Shown: positions 40,402-50,505 of the stretch, piece by piece
Layout: each line of letters starts with the position of its first letter
Position numbering within the stretch: the first letter of the stretch is position 1
The notes under the pieces: generated by a model
The model's input: the letters and a program-made list of their open reading frames with translations, nothing else
What the model was told of the DNA's origin: nothing
Database searches by the model: none
Assembly: GCF_016798325.1 (NCBI RefSeq)
Contig: NZ_JAERVO010000002.1
Coordinates: 496,001-560,000, forward strand
From: Marinobacter mangrovi
Lineage (GTDB): Bacteria > Pseudomonadota > Gammaproteobacteria > Pseudomonadales > Oleiphilaceae
Direction of reading: 5' to 3'
Length of the DNA: 64,000 nt
Program-made: the position numbers and the translations under genes

Positions 40402-41310
40402 TTAGAAGTAACCTTCGCGTTTCTTCTGCTCCATGGAGCCCGCGGAATCGTGATCGATCACACGGCCCTGGCGTTCGGAGCTCTTCGCCAGCAGCATTTC
40501 CTGGATGATGTCGGTCAGGGTGTCGGCCTTGGACTCGATGGCGCCGGTCAACGGGTAGCAACCCAGGGTCCGGAAGCGCACCGATTTCATCATCGGCTTC
40601 TCGCCCTCTTTCAGCGGCATGCGGTCGTCGTCCACCATGATCAGGGTGCCGTCACGCTCGACGACGGGGCGTTCGGCGGCGTAGTACAGCGGAACAAGCT
40701 CGATGTTTTCGAGATAGATGTACTGCCAGATATCCAGCTCAGTCCAGTTGGACAGCGGGAAAACCCGGATGCTTTCACCCTTGTTGATCTTGCCGTTGTA
40801 GATGTTCCACAGCTCGGGACGCTGGTTTTTGGGATCCCAGCGATGGTACTCGTCCCGGAAGGAGTAGACCCGCTCCTTGGCGCGGGATTTCTCCTCGTCG
40901 CGACGAGCGCCCCCGAAGGCGGCATCGAACTTGTACTTGTTCAAAGCCTGCTTCAGGGACTGGGTTTTCATCACGTCGGTGTGCTTGGCACTGCCGTGGG
41001 TGAACGGTCCGATGCCGGCATCAACGCCTTCCTGGTTGATGTGGACGATCAGATCCAGATCGTACTTTTTGGCCTGCTCGTCCCGGAACTTGATCATTTC
41101 CTTGAACTTCCAGGTCGTGTCTACGTGCATCAGCTTGAACGGGATCTTGCCCGGATAGAACGCCTTGCGTGCCAGGTGCAGCATCACAGACGAGTCCTTG
41201 CCGATGGAGTAGAGCATGACCGGGTTATCGAATTCAGCGGCCACTTCCCGAATGATGTGGATGCTTTCAGCTTCCAGTTGCTTGAGATGCGTCAGGTTAT
41301 AGGTGGTCAT
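40402..41310 (-). CDS. cysD: Sulfate adenylyltransferase subunit CysD
   Basis: CysD is the catalytic, PP-loop subunit of ATP sulfurylase in sulfate assimilation. ATG 41310 ([17 protein letters not shown]) gives 302 aa, the same length as Escherichia coli CysD; an in-frame ATG at 41340 adds ten residues unlike the family. Core motifs are [20 protein letters not shown] (PP-loop, SGGKDS type), [23 protein letters not shown] and [12 protein letters not shown]. It leads the cysDN unit; a TATAG-rich region at about 41463-41520 may hold its promoter and CysB sites. Confidence 0.97.
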   Translation of the reverse strand: MTTYNLTHLKQLEAESIHIIREVAAEFDNPVMLYSIGKDSSVMLHLARKAFYPGKIPFKLMHVDTTWKFKEMIKFRDEQAKKYDLDLIVHINQEGVDAGIGPFTHGSAKHTDVMKTQSLKQALNKYKFDAAFGGARRDEEKSRAKERVYSFRDEYHRWDPKNQRPELWNIYNGKINKGESIRVFPLSNWTELDIWQYIYLENIELVPLYYAAERPVVERDGTLIMVDDDRMPLKEGEKPMMKSVRFRTLGCYPLTGAIESKADTLTDIIQEMLLAKSSERQGRVIDHDSAGSMEQKKREGYF

Positions 41311-41462
41311 GATCCAGTTACCGGTTGCATGGGATGCCATTGATGATATGCGATTCGGGACGTCATTCGATGACCGCGGGCCAGGTTCCCGCTTTTCGCT
41401 GGAACAGGCGCGCCGTGTGGGCCGGTTATTCCGGGAGCGGATGCGTCCAATCTTGGAGCGAA

Positions 41463-41520
41463 ACTATACCAGAGGTGAGGTCGCTATAAGAAGGCGGGGG
41501 ACTATAGTTTAGAGATATAA
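41463..41520 (-). promoter_or_regulatory. Candidate cysD promoter and CysB-type region
   Basis: On the minus strand this stretch contains ACTATAGT, then TTATAGCG, then GTATAGTT over about 50 nt in an otherwise GC-rich area. The last (TATAGT at 41468-41463) could be the -10 box; no good -35 is present 17 nt upstream, which fits an activator-dependent (CysB) promoter. Motif evidence only. Confidence 0.35.
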
Positions 41521-41573
41521 CAATATGCCCGTTGGCGAGCTGTCATCCCGGGAAAAGCGATGCCTGAACCGAA

Positions 41574-42068
41574 TCAGTCGTCGGCCAGTTTGCGGCTGAC
41601 AAACTGGTCCACGTAGTCGTGCCCGTTGCCTTCAAAATGACTGAATTGCAGGCCCAGGTGGAACAGCTTGCGGGAGATCCGGCGCAGGTGTACCACATGG
41701 CAGCGGGCGGCCACGTTCACGGACTGGACGGTGACGACCGGGACGGAGAAGTGAACGTCCAGGGCCACGGGATCCTTGGGGGCAATGGTTCGGCGGTCGC
41801 TGATCAGGGCATCAATCCGGTCGCTTTCACACTCGACCATCATGCCGGCCCGGGACAGATTGGCGGTTTGGCAGGTCAGGCTGTTGCCTTCCTCATTGGT
41901 GACGGTGACGGACAGCCGGGTTGAGATGCGTTGCTGTTGTCTCAGGTTTGGTTTGCCACCCATGGTTTTTAGCCCGCCAAGTGTGGACGGAAATGGATCT
42001 GGTGCACTGCCCATAATGCGCTCTGAATTCCGGATCGACGTGCAGACCGATCTCAGTCGTCTTTGCAT
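41574..42068 (-). CDS. PilZ-domain protein
   Basis: A likely cyclic-di-GMP-binding protein. It has the PilZ motifs RQQQR (RxxxR type) at about residues 43-47 and NLSRAGM ((D/N)xSxxG) about 20-25 residues later, in a single domain that fills most of the protein. The start is uncertain: 42068 gives 164 aa, while ATGs at 42014 and 41963 (MGGKPNLRQQQR) give 146 and 129 aa; none has a clear ribosome binding site, and the last starts just before the domain. The partner or output is not evident; it lies alone upstream of cysD on the same strand. Confidence 0.8.
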   Translation of the reverse strand: MQRRLRSVCTSIRNSERIMGSAPDPFPSTLGGLKTMGGKPNLRQQQRISTRLSVTVTNEEGNSLTCQTANLSRAGMMVECESDRIDALISDRRTIAPKDPVALDVHFSVPVVTVQSVNVAARCHVVHLRRISRKLFHLGLQFSHFEGNGHDYVDQFVSRKLADD

Positions 42069-42189
42069 GTCATCTTATTTTACAAATCGTCGCTAACAGC
42101 CTGAAAGCATAGACCTGTCTGCAAAATTCGGCAAGAAGTGTGTCGTGAACGCCGTCGCATTTGCGGGTGCGCAGGGACCGGAACGACTA

Positions 42190-42212
42190 AGGCCCGCCCG
42201 ATGGGGCGGGCC
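42190..42212 (-). terminator. Probable terminator after gatB
   Basis: A perfect 9-bp GC stem (GGCCCGCCC with GGGCGGGCC, loop GATG) lies 7 nt after the gatB stop on the minus strand. The trailing T tract is weak (CCTTAGTCG), so termination may be partial. Confidence 0.6.
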
Positions 42213-42218
42213 TGCGAC

Positions 42219-43670
42219 TCAGCCTTCCAGCTTCTTCTGCAGGATGTCGTTGAGCAGCTTGGGGTTGCCCTGGCCTTTGGAGGCCTTCATCAGCGGGCCC
42301 ATGAACCCGCCCATCAGCTTCTTGCGCTTCTTGGGATCGTCTTCAGCGCGATACTGTTCGATCTGGTCGCCCATGTCGGCCAGCACGCTGTCCACCAACT
42401 TTTCCAGTTCGCCGGTATCGGACACCTGTTTCAGGCCTTCCCGATCGATGATGGCGTCGACGTCGGCCTCATCGCCGTTCCAGAGCGCTTCGAAGACCTT
42501 CTTGGCACCGGATGAGGACAGGGTGTTGTCGGCAATGCGCTGCACCAGCGTGCCGAGGCGTTCGGCGGATACCGGGCTCTGTTTGATGTTCAGTTCGGCA
42601 GCATTGAGCCGCGCGCTGAGCTCACCCAGTATCCAGTTGGCGGCCAGTTTGGCGTCGCCGCCTGTCTTGGCCGTTGCCTCGAAGTAATCGGCCGTCGCGG
42701 CGTTGTTACTCAGCAGGCCGGCATCGTAGTCGGAGAGGCCGTAGTCTGCCTTGAAGCGAGCTTCCTTGGCGTCCGGCAGTTCCGGCATGGCCGAGCGGAG
42801 GCTGTCGATGAAGGCGTCGTCGATCTCCACCGGCAGCAGGTCAGGGCAGGGGAAGTAACGATAGTCGTTGGCTTCTTCCTTGGTCCGCATGGAGCGGCTT
42901 TCGTCCCGGTCGCCATTATAGAGCCGGGTCTCCTGTACGATTTCGCCGCCGTCTTCGAGGATATCGATCTGGCGTTCGACTTCGTGATGGATCGCGGCTT
43001 CCATGAACCGGAACGAGTTCAGGTTTTTGGTCTCCGTACGGGTGCCCAGTTGATCGGTGCCCTGCGGTCGAATCGAGACGTTCACGTCGAAACGCATTGA
43101 GCCCTGGGACATATCGCCGTCGCAAATACCCAGCGAGGTCACCAGACCATGCAGTTTGCGGGCGAAAGCGACCGCCTCTTCGGCAGAGCGCATATCCGGC
43201 TCGGTGACGATCTCGATCAGCGGTGTGCCGGCCCGGTTGAGGTCGATGCCGGTCATGCCGTGGTAATCCTCGTGCAAGGACTTGCCGGCGTCCTCTTCCA
43301 GATGCGCGTGGTGGATGCGAACCCGCTTCTCGGCGCCGTTTTCCAGGCGGATGTCCACGTGGCCCGGTCCCACGATGGGCTGTGCCAGCTGAGTGGTCTG
43401 GTAGCCCTTAGGCAGATCCGGGTAGAAGTAGTTTTTCCGTTCGAACACGGATCGGCGGTTGATCTCGGCATCAATCGCCAGGCCGAACATGGTGGCGTAG
43501 CGGAAGGCCTGCTCGTTGGCGACCGGCAGGGTGCCGGGCATTGCCAGGTCAACGGCGCTGGCCTGGGTGTTGGGCGCCGCGCCATAAGCGGTGCTGGTGC
43601 CGGAGAAGATCTTGGTCTGGGTGGCGAGCTGAACGTGGATTTCCAGCCCGATCACAACTTCCCATTGCAT
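42219..43670 (-). CDS. gatB: Glu-tRNA(Gln)/Asp-tRNA(Asn) amidotransferase subunit B
   Basis: GatB binds the mischarged tRNA and activates its acceptor-linked Glu or Asp for amidation by ammonia from GatA. The 483-aa length is standard. It starts [24 protein letters not shown] and shows the conserved [18 protein letters not shown] (about residues 145-162) and [14 protein letters not shown], then a C-terminal tRNA-binding helical domain ([15 protein letters not shown] onward). It lies 23 nt after gatA and ends the gatCAB operon. Confidence 0.98.
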   Translation of the reverse strand: MQWEVVIGLEIHVQLATQTKIFSGTSTAYGAAPNTQASAVDLAMPGTLPVANEQAFRYATMFGLAIDAEINRRSVFERKNYFYPDLPKGYQTTQLAQPIVGPGHVDIRLENGAEKRVRIHHAHLEEDAGKSLHEDYHGMTGIDLNRAGTPLIEIVTEPDMRSAEEAVAFARKLHGLVTSLGICDGDMSQGSMRFDVNVSIRPQGTDQLGTRTETKNLNSFRFMEAAIHHEVERQIDILEDGGEIVQETRLYNGDRDESRSMRTKEEANDYRYFPCPDLLPVEIDDAFIDSLRSAMPELPDAKEARFKADYGLSDYDAGLLSNNAATADYFEATAKTGGDAKLAANWILGELSARLNAAELNIKQSPVSAERLGTLVQRIADNTLSSSGAKKVFEALWNGDEADVDAIIDREGLKQVSDTGELEKLVDSVLADMGDQIEQYRAEDDPKKRKKLMGGFMGPLMKASKGQGNPKLLNDILQKKLEG

Positions 43671-43693
43671 GATGTGTCGTCCTTCCTTCTGGT

Positions 43694-45142
43694 TCAGCCC
43701 GCAGGCGTCAGGGTGTGCCAGTCAGTGGCTTGCTGGAACTGATGGGCGGCGTTGAGCAGGCGAGCCTCATCGAAGTAGTTGCCGATCAGTTGCAGGCCCA
43801 CCGGCAATCCATCGATCTGGCCGGCCGGCACCGACATGGCCGGCACGCCAGCCAGGTTGATGGCGATGGTGTAGATGTCCTCAAGGTACATCTTGACCGG
43901 GTCGTCGGTCTTGGAGCCGATGCCGAACGCCGGGGTCGGCGCCGCAGGGCCCATAATAATGTCGACGGACTTGAACGCTTCGATGAAGTCCTGCTGGATC
44001 AGGCGACGGACTTTCTGTGCCTTGAGGTAGTAGGCGTCGTAGTAGCCGGCAGACAAGGCGTAGGTGCCGACGAGGATCCGGCGCTTGACCTCTTCCCCGA
44101 AGCCTTCGGCGCGGGTGCGGGTGTAGAGGTCCATCAGGTCCTTGGGAGCCTCGCAGCGATAACCGTAGCGCACGCCGTCAAAGCGCGACAGGTTGGCGGA
44201 GGCTTCGGCCGGCGCAATGATGTAGTAGGCGGCGATTGCCAGGTGCGTGTTGGGCAGGGAAATTTCCTGCACAGTGGCGCCCAGCTTTTCGTATTCGGCG
44301 ATGGCGGCGCGTACCTGCCCGGCCATCCTGTCGTCCAGCTGATCCGTGAAGTATTCCTTCGGGAGACCGACTTTCAGGCCCTTGAGCGGCTCGTTCAGGT
44401 TTGCCGTGTAGTCCGGCACCGGACGATCGATGCAAGTGGAGTCCTTGGGGTCGAAGCCGGCCATCACGTTCAGCATCAGGGCGTTGTCTTCGGCCGTGCG
44501 GGCCATGGTGCCGCCCTGGTCCAGACTTGAGGCGAAGGCGATCATGCCGTAGCGCGAAACGCGGCCGTAGGTCGGTTTGAGACCGGTGATGCCACACATG
44601 GCCGCCGGCTGGCGAATGGAGCCGCCAGTATCGGTGCCGGTCGCCGCGGGCACGAGTCGCGCCGCAACAGCCGCGGCGGAGCCACCGGAAGACCCACCCG
44701 GAACCAGGTTGTCCCCCCAGGGGTTTACCGTGGCGCCGTAGTAGCTGCTTTCGGTGGAGGAGCCCATGGCGAACTCGTCCATGTTGGTCTTGCCCAGGCA
44801 CACGGCGCCGGCGTCTCGGAAGCGGGCGGTGACCGTGGCGTCGTAAGGCGGAACAAAATTCTCCAGCATGCGCGAGCCGCAGGTGGTGCGAACGCCGTCA
44901 GTGCAGAAGATGTCCTTGTGGGCAAAGGGTATCCCGGTCCAGGGTGTGGCCTCGCCCCGGGCGCGACGGTCGTCGGCCGCCTTGGCGTCTTTCAGCGCTT
45001 CGTCTTCGGTGACCGTAATAAAGCTGTTATAGCGGGTATCGTCCTGGCGGATCCGATCGAGGAAATGCCGGGTCAGTTCGACGCTGGAAACGGTGCCCTG
45101 CTCGAGGTCGCGGGCCAGTTCAGCAACAGTTTTGTCGTGCAT
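43694..45142 (-). CDS. gatA: Glu-tRNA(Gln)/Asp-tRNA(Asn) amidotransferase subunit A
   Basis: GatA releases ammonia from glutamine with the amidase-signature Ser-Ser-Lys triad. The 482-aa protein shows [10 protein letters not shown] (catalytic Lys near 76), the glycine/serine-rich amidase signature [16 protein letters not shown], and [16 protein letters not shown] with the nucleophilic Ser near residue 176. It is 53 nt downstream of gatC. A gatCAB operon indicates that this organism makes Gln-tRNA and/or Asn-tRNA by transamidation. Confidence 0.98.
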   Translation of the reverse strand: MHDKTVAELARDLEQGTVSSVELTRHFLDRIRQDDTRYNSFITVTEDEALKDAKAADDRRARGEATPWTGIPFAHKDIFCTDGVRTTCGSRMLENFVPPYDATVTARFRDAGAVCLGKTNMDEFAMGSSTESSYYGATVNPWGDNLVPGGSSGGSAAAVAARLVPAATGTDTGGSIRQPAAMCGITGLKPTYGRVSRYGMIAFASSLDQGGTMARTAEDNALMLNVMAGFDPKDSTCIDRPVPDYTANLNEPLKGLKVGLPKEYFTDQLDDRMAGQVRAAIAEYEKLGATVQEISLPNTHLAIAAYYIIAPAEASANLSRFDGVRYGYRCEAPKDLMDLYTRTRAEGFGEEVKRRILVGTYALSAGYYDAYYLKAQKVRRLIQQDFIEAFKSVDIIMGPAAPTPAFGIGSKTDDPVKMYLEDIYTIAINLAGVPAMSVPAGQIDGLPVGLQLIGNYFDEARLLNAAHQFQQATDWHTLTPAG

Positions 45143-45195
45143 AAAAGGTGTCCGTAACAGTCTGAGTCGTCATTCGGCTGGCAATGGGCTGCGCA

Positions 45196-45483
45196 TCACT
45201 CGATCACGCGGGGCACCAGGTACAGGCCGTCCTCGGTCGCCGGGGCGATGCGCTGGAAGGCGTCGCGCTGGTCGTGTTCGGTGACTTCATCCGCGCGCAG
45301 TCGCTGGGTGGCGTCCAGCGGGTGAGCCAGCGGTTCGACCGACGAGGTGTCGGCGGACTGTAGCTGGTCCACCAGATTCAGGATGTTGCCCACGTCCTTC
45401 TCCAGGGCGCCGACCTGGTTGTCTTCCAGGCGGATGCGTGCCAGCAGGGCGACTTTTTCAATCTCCTCGCGGGATATGGCCAC
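45196..45483 (-). CDS. gatC: Glu-tRNA(Gln)/Asp-tRNA(Asn) amidotransferase subunit C
   Basis: GatC stabilises the GatA-GatB interface. The 95-aa protein has the typical N-terminal ISREEIEKVALLARIRL, ILNLVDQLQSADTSSVEPL and the conserved end DGLYLVPRVIE. It is the first gene of gatCAB, divergent from mreB. The intervening 295 nt (45484-45778) contain the mreB promoter and an unremarkable stretch toward gatC, where I could not place a promoter. Confidence 0.95.
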   Translation of the reverse strand: MAISREEIEKVALLARIRLEDNQVGALEKDVGNILNLVDQLQSADTSSVEPLAHPLDATQRLRADEVTEHDQRDAFQRIAPATEDGLYLVPRVIE

Positions 45484-45637
45484 GTAACGTCTCCACTTAA
45501 CGGTGAACTTATGGATGCTGAACCGGTCCAGGGACTCTGGTTGCGCGCCCCGGTCTGATTCAGGCGTTTGTTTGATGGCGCAGTATGGTAACAGATTGCG
45601 GCGCGTTCGGGAGGCGGTGAGCGGCAGATTCCGGTGA

Positions 45638-46822
<1,185 letters not shown>

Positions 46823-46872
46823 TACAGCCTTCGCGAACAGACATTAGCGATGCGATGAGGCATCGCCTCTGG

Positions 46873-46911
46873 CCGCCGCTGTCGATTCGTCGCAGCGGCG
46901 GTTGTCGTTTT
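46873..46911 (+). terminator. Partial terminator/attenuator between mreB and mreC
   Basis: CCGCCGCTG pairs with CAGCGGCGG (9 bp) around an 11-nt loop, followed by TTGTCGTTTT. It is 50 nt after mreB and 20 nt before the likely mreC start. An imperfect T tract suggests it lowers rather than stops transcription into mreCD, which would match the much greater need for MreB. Confidence 0.55.
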
Positions 46912-46930
46912 AAGCGGGGAGAATTGAGCT

Positions 46931-47854
46931 ATCAAGACGCTGTTTGCAAGGGGGCCCATCCCGGGATTCCGGTTGTTGCTGGTGGTGGTTCTGTCGCTGG
47001 TGCTTGTGGTTCTGGATTCCCGCTTCGGGCGGGTCGACGAGCTGCGAAGCTGGCTCAGTTCCGCTTTGACGCCGGTGGTATGGCTGGGCCACGTTCCAGA
47101 CAGTCTCTCGGACTGGGGGGCTGATGTTTTCACCAGTCGGGATGACCTGATCGAGGAAAACGAATCCCTGCGTGCCCGCTTGCTGGTACTCGAACGGCGC
47201 TCCATCAAGTATGCGTCCCTGGCTGCAGACAACATTGAACTGCGCAGTCTCAACGGCGTGGCCACACAGCTGGATGAGCGGGTTGTGGTGGCCGACGTCA
47301 TTGGCGTCTCTCCCGACCCCTTCTCCCATGAACTGATCATCAACAAGGGATCCCGCGACGGGGTCACCGAAGGTCAGGCCATCCTGGATGCCAATGGTCT
47401 GATGGGGCAGGTTATCCAGACCAGCCGCTTTACGTCCCGGGTGCTGTTGGTGTCTGACAGCAGCCACGCTGTGCCCGTGGAAGTCCTGCGCAGCGGCGTC
47501 AGGGCGATCCTGCTGGGCACCGGAAATCCCGATACACTCGATCTGGTGCATGTCCCCGACACGGCGGATATCCGCGAGGGCGATGAGCTGGTCAGCTCCG
47601 GCCTGGGCGGTCGTTTCCCGAAGGGGTACCCGGTTGCCACAGTCACTCGTATCCACAGCGAGCCCGGCGAACCCTTTGCCGATATCCAGGCTGAACCCAA
47701 AGCCAAACTGAATCAGAGTGACCTGGTGTTGGTGGTGTTCCAACCGCAGGTGCGCCATGGCGACGACGACTGCCCCCCGGGTGAGGTTGACTGCGCCCAG
47801 GCGGCTGCCGAAGCGGAATCCGGAAGTGCTTCAGACAGTGAGGGGAGCGAATGA
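46931..47854 (+). CDS. mreC: Rod shape-determining protein MreC (start codon unclear)
   Basis: MreC is a single-pass membrane protein whose periplasmic beta domain organises the elongasome. The protein has a hydrophobic helix (LLLVVVLSLVLVVLD), a coiled coil (LIEENESLRARLLVLERR) and the beta-rich core with SHELIINKGSRDGVTEGQ and GLGGRFPKGYPVATVTRI, then an acidic Asp/Glu/Ala/Ser tail. No ATG or GTG exists in frame before the helix. A GGGGAG site (46916-46921) points to ATC 46931, which would give KTLFARGPIPGFR, the expected cytoplasmic tail; the nearest canonical alternative is TTG 46973, at the helix itself. The 3' end overlaps mreD by 4 nt. Confidence 0.88.
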   Translation: MKTLFARGPIPGFRLLLVVVLSLVLVVLDSRFGRVDELRSWLSSALTPVVWLGHVPDSLSDWGADVFTSRDDLIEENESLRARLLVLERRSIKYASLAADNIELRSLNGVATQLDERVVVADVIGVSPDPFSHELIINKGSRDGVTEGQAILDANGLMGQVIQTSRFTSRVLLVSDSSHAVPVEVLRSGVRAILLGTGNPDTLDLVHVPDTADIREGDELVSSGLGGRFPKGYPVATVTRIHSEPGEPFADIQAEPKAKLNQSDLVLVVFQPQVRHGDDDCPPGEVDCAQAAAEAESGSASDSEGSE

Positions 47855-48330
47855 GTCTATCCGTCATCAGTTACCCCGTGTTTGCGATCAGCGTCCTGAT
47901 CTCCCTGGTCCTGAGCATTTCCCTGTTTCCGGTGGACTGGCTGGTCTATCGCCCTGAATGGTTAGGGCTGATGGTGTTCTACTGGACATTCAGGGCCCCC
48001 AGCCGGTTTGGTGTGCTGGTGGCGTGGGTGCTGGGGCTGTTCCTGGATGTGCTTGAGGCCAGCACACTCGGCATTAACGCTCTTGCCATGGCACTGGTGG
48101 CCTTTCTGGTGCTGACCACCCATCAGCGGCTGCGTATGTTTCCGATGCCACAACAGTGTCTGATGGTGTTTCTTCTGCTGGGCATCAACCAGATGTTCGT
48201 GCACTTCGTGAACCAGTTATTGGGCGCCGACAATCCGGGCTTTACCTATTTGTTGCCGGCGGTGACCAGCACCCTCGTATGGCCGTTTGTCTGTGGCATT
48301 CTTGATCGACTGAATCTGAAGCTGGCATAG
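47851..48330 (+). CDS. mreD: Rod shape-determining protein MreD
   Basis: MreD is a small integral inner-membrane component of the MreBCD elongation complex. The 159-aa protein has five or six hydrophobic segments (from YPVFAISVLISLVLSISLF to LLPAVTSTLVWPFVCGIL) and the typical DWLVYRPEWLGLMVFYW stretch near residue 30. Its ATG overlaps the mreC stop (ATGA), so it is translated by re-initiation. maf starts 12 nt downstream. Confidence 0.93.
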   Translation: MSLSVISYPVFAISVLISLVLSISLFPVDWLVYRPEWLGLMVFYWTFRAPSRFGVLVAWVLGLFLDVLEASTLGINALAMALVAFLVLTTHQRLRMFPMPQQCLMVFLLLGINQMFVHFVNQLLGADNPGFTYLLPAVTSTLVWPFVCGILDRLNLKLA

Positions 48331-48342
48331 CGCGAGGACACC

Positions 48343-48960
48343 ATGAGCACGACGCGGCCCGTTATTCTGGCATCTGCATCACCCCGCCGCCGGGAACTGC
48401 TGGCGCAGATCGGACTCTCATTTTCGGTATGCCCGGTGGATCTCGATGAAACCTGCCTTCCTGGCGAGCGCCCCGAGCATTACGTGGAGCGCCTGGCCCG
48501 GGAAAAGGCCGAGGCGGGGCTGGCCCAGGCCGACGATCCGGCCAGTCTGGTCATTGGTTCGGACACCACAGTGGTCTGCGAAGACCGGATCATGGGCAAA
48601 CCGAGCAATGCGGCCGAGGCGGCGGACATGCTCCGCCATCTTTCCGGTCGCACGCACAAGGTGATGACCGCAGTGGCGCTGGCGGGCGAGTTTGGCTGCT
48701 ACGCCCGGCTGGCGGTGACAGAAGTCCGCTTCAGGGCATTGAGCGACGAAGAAATTCATGCCTACTGGCAGACCGGTGAGCCCCGGGACAAAGCCGGAGG
48801 TTACGGTATTCAGGGCAGGGGAGCCGTTTTCGTTGACGGCCTATGGGGTAGCTACAGCGCCGTAGTCGGCCTGCCCCTGCAGGAAACTGCGGAATTGTTT
48901 GCAGAAGCAGGACAGCCGGTCTGGAAGACCTGGCTGCCGTCGGCGGAGAAGTCGGTATGA
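48343..48960 (+). CDS. Maf/YhdE nucleoside triphosphate pyrophosphatase
   Basis: A Maf-family house-cleaning pyrophosphatase; the YhdE branch hydrolyses dTTP and UTP. The 205-aa product has LASASPRRRELLAQIGL at residues 9-25, VIGSDTTVVCED near 70, GRTHKVMTAVAL near 107 and the C-terminal DKAGGYGIQGRGA. Position after mreBCD and before rng matches yhdE in Escherichia coli, which supports the YhdE assignment over YceF. It overlaps rng by 4 nt. Confidence 0.92.
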   Translation: MSTTRPVILASASPRRRELLAQIGLSFSVCPVDLDETCLPGERPEHYVERLAREKAEAGLAQADDPASLVIGSDTTVVCEDRIMGKPSNAAEAADMLRHLSGRTHKVMTAVALAGEFGCYARLAVTEVRFRALSDEEIHAYWQTGEPRDKAGGYGIQGRGAVFVDGLWGSYSAVVGLPLQETAELFAEAGQPVWKTWLPSAEKSV

Positions 48961-50435
48961 GTGAGGAAATCCTGATCAACGTGACGCCGGTCGAGACCCG
49001 GGTGGCCCTGGTCGAGAACGGCATGTTGCAGGAAACCTATATTGAGCGCACCAGCCGCAAAGGAATCGTTGGCAACATCTACAAAGGCAAGGTGGTCCGG
49101 GTCCTGCCCGGAATGGAGGCCGCGTTTGTCGATATTGGCTTGGAGCGGGCCGCTTTTATCCACGCTTCCGACGTTCTGGTGGTGGGCAACGGCGAGGAGT
49201 CCGCTTCCGACACGCCCAAGGCGGTGCCGGACATCCGCTCACTGCTGCGCGAAGGTCAGTCGTTGGTGGTCCAGGTCACCAAGGATCCGATCGGCACCAA
49301 GGGAGCGCGTCTGACCACGCAGCTGTCGATTCCCTCTCGTTATCTGGTGTTCATGCCAGAAGTCCAGCACGTCGGCATTTCCCAGCGGATTGAAGACGAC
49401 ACCGAGCGCGAGCGCCTGCGTAGCCTGGTCCAGGAAGGCGCGGAAGCGCTGGAGGCCAGTGGCGGCTACATTATCCGGACGGCGGCAGAAGGTGCCTCCC
49501 GCGACGATCTTCTGGGGGACATGACCTACCTGCACCGCCTGCACCAGTCGGTTGTGGAGCGCAACGCCACCGGTAAAGCGCCGTCGGTCATCTATCAGGA
49601 CCTGCCGCTGTTTATCCGTACCATCCGGGACCTGGTGCGCCCGCAGACCGAAAAGGTGCGCATCGACTCCCGGGAGAGCTACCAGCGGGTGATGGAATTC
49701 GTGGAGGAGTTTGTCACCGAGTTCTCCGACAAGGTGGAGTACTACCCGGGCGAGCGGCCGATTTTCGATCTGTACAGCGTCGAGGACGAAATCCAGAAAG
49801 CCCTGAGCCGCAAGGTACAGCTCAAGTCCGGCGGCTACGTCATCATCGACCAGACCGAGGCGATGACGACGATCGATATCAATACCGGTGCCTTTGTGGG
49901 GCATCGTAATCTGGAAGAAACCATCTTCAAGACCAACCTGGAGGCGGCCCGCGCAATCAGCCGCCAGCTGCGGCTGCGCAACCTGGGTGGGATCATCATC
50001 ATCGATTTCATCGACATGGAAGACACCGAGCATCAGCGCCAGGTCCACCGGATGCTGGAGAAAATGCTCGAGCGGGACCACGCCAAGACCAAGATCACTG
50101 GCGTGTCGGAGCTCGGGCTGGTGGAAATGACCCGCAAGCGGACTACCGAAAGCCTGGGCCAGGTGCTGTGCGAATCCTGCCCGATCTGTGACGGGCGTGG
50201 CTTCCTGAAAACCCCTGAAACGGTCTGCTATGAGGTGTTCCGCGAGATCATGCGGGTCAACCGGGCCTATGAGGCTGAAAGCTACCTGGTCATGGCCTCC
50301 CAGTCCGTGGTTGATCGCCTGCTGGACGAGGAATCCGACAACGTCGCGGATCTGGAAACGTTCATTGGCAAGAGCATTCGCTTCCAGGTCGAACCCTTTT
50401 ACAGTCAGGAACAGTACGATGTGGTCCTGCTGTAA
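48957..50435 (+). CDS. rng: Ribonuclease G (CafA)
   Basis: RNase G is an endoribonuclease that trims the 5' end of 16S rRNA and degrades some mRNAs. The 492-aa protein opens with EEILINVTPVETRVALVENG, followed by an S1 domain containing NIYKGKVVRVLPGMEAAFVDIG (about residues 40-60), the RNase E/G catalytic region with MTTIDINTGAFVGHRNLE and IIIDFIDMED, and the zinc-link cysteines CESCPICDGRG near residue 405. No long acidic C-terminal scaffold follows, distinguishing it from RNase E. A terminator follows at 50443. Confidence 0.97.
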   Translation: MSEEILINVTPVETRVALVENGMLQETYIERTSRKGIVGNIYKGKVVRVLPGMEAAFVDIGLERAAFIHASDVLVVGNGEESASDTPKAVPDIRSLLREGQSLVVQVTKDPIGTKGARLTTQLSIPSRYLVFMPEVQHVGISQRIEDDTERERLRSLVQEGAEALEASGGYIIRTAAEGASRDDLLGDMTYLHRLHQSVVERNATGKAPSVIYQDLPLFIRTIRDLVRPQTEKVRIDSRESYQRVMEFVEEFVTEFSDKVEYYPGERPIFDLYSVEDEIQKALSRKVQLKSGGYVIIDQTEAMTTIDINTGAFVGHRNLEETIFKTNLEAARAISRQLRLRNLGGIIIIDFIDMEDTEHQRQVHRMLEKMLERDHAKTKITGVSELGLVEMTRKRTTESLGQVLCESCPICDGRGFLKTPETVCYEVFREIMRVNRAYEAESYLVMASQSVVDRLLDEESDNVADLETFIGKSIRFQVEPFYSQEQYDVVLL

Positions 50436-50442
50436 CGTGAAC

Positions 50443-50473
50443 CGCCGTCGCTGCTACCTCCCGACGGCGTTTT
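50443..50473 (+). terminator. Probable terminator between rng and yhdP
   Basis: CGCCGTCG pairs with CGACGGCG (8 bp, 11-nt loop), followed by TTTT. It lies 7 nt after the rng stop; yhdP starts 33 nt further on, so yhdP may depend on read-through. Confidence 0.6.
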
Positions 50474-50505
50474 CCCCGGTTCAGGACTAGGCCGGCGGGC
50501 ATTGC

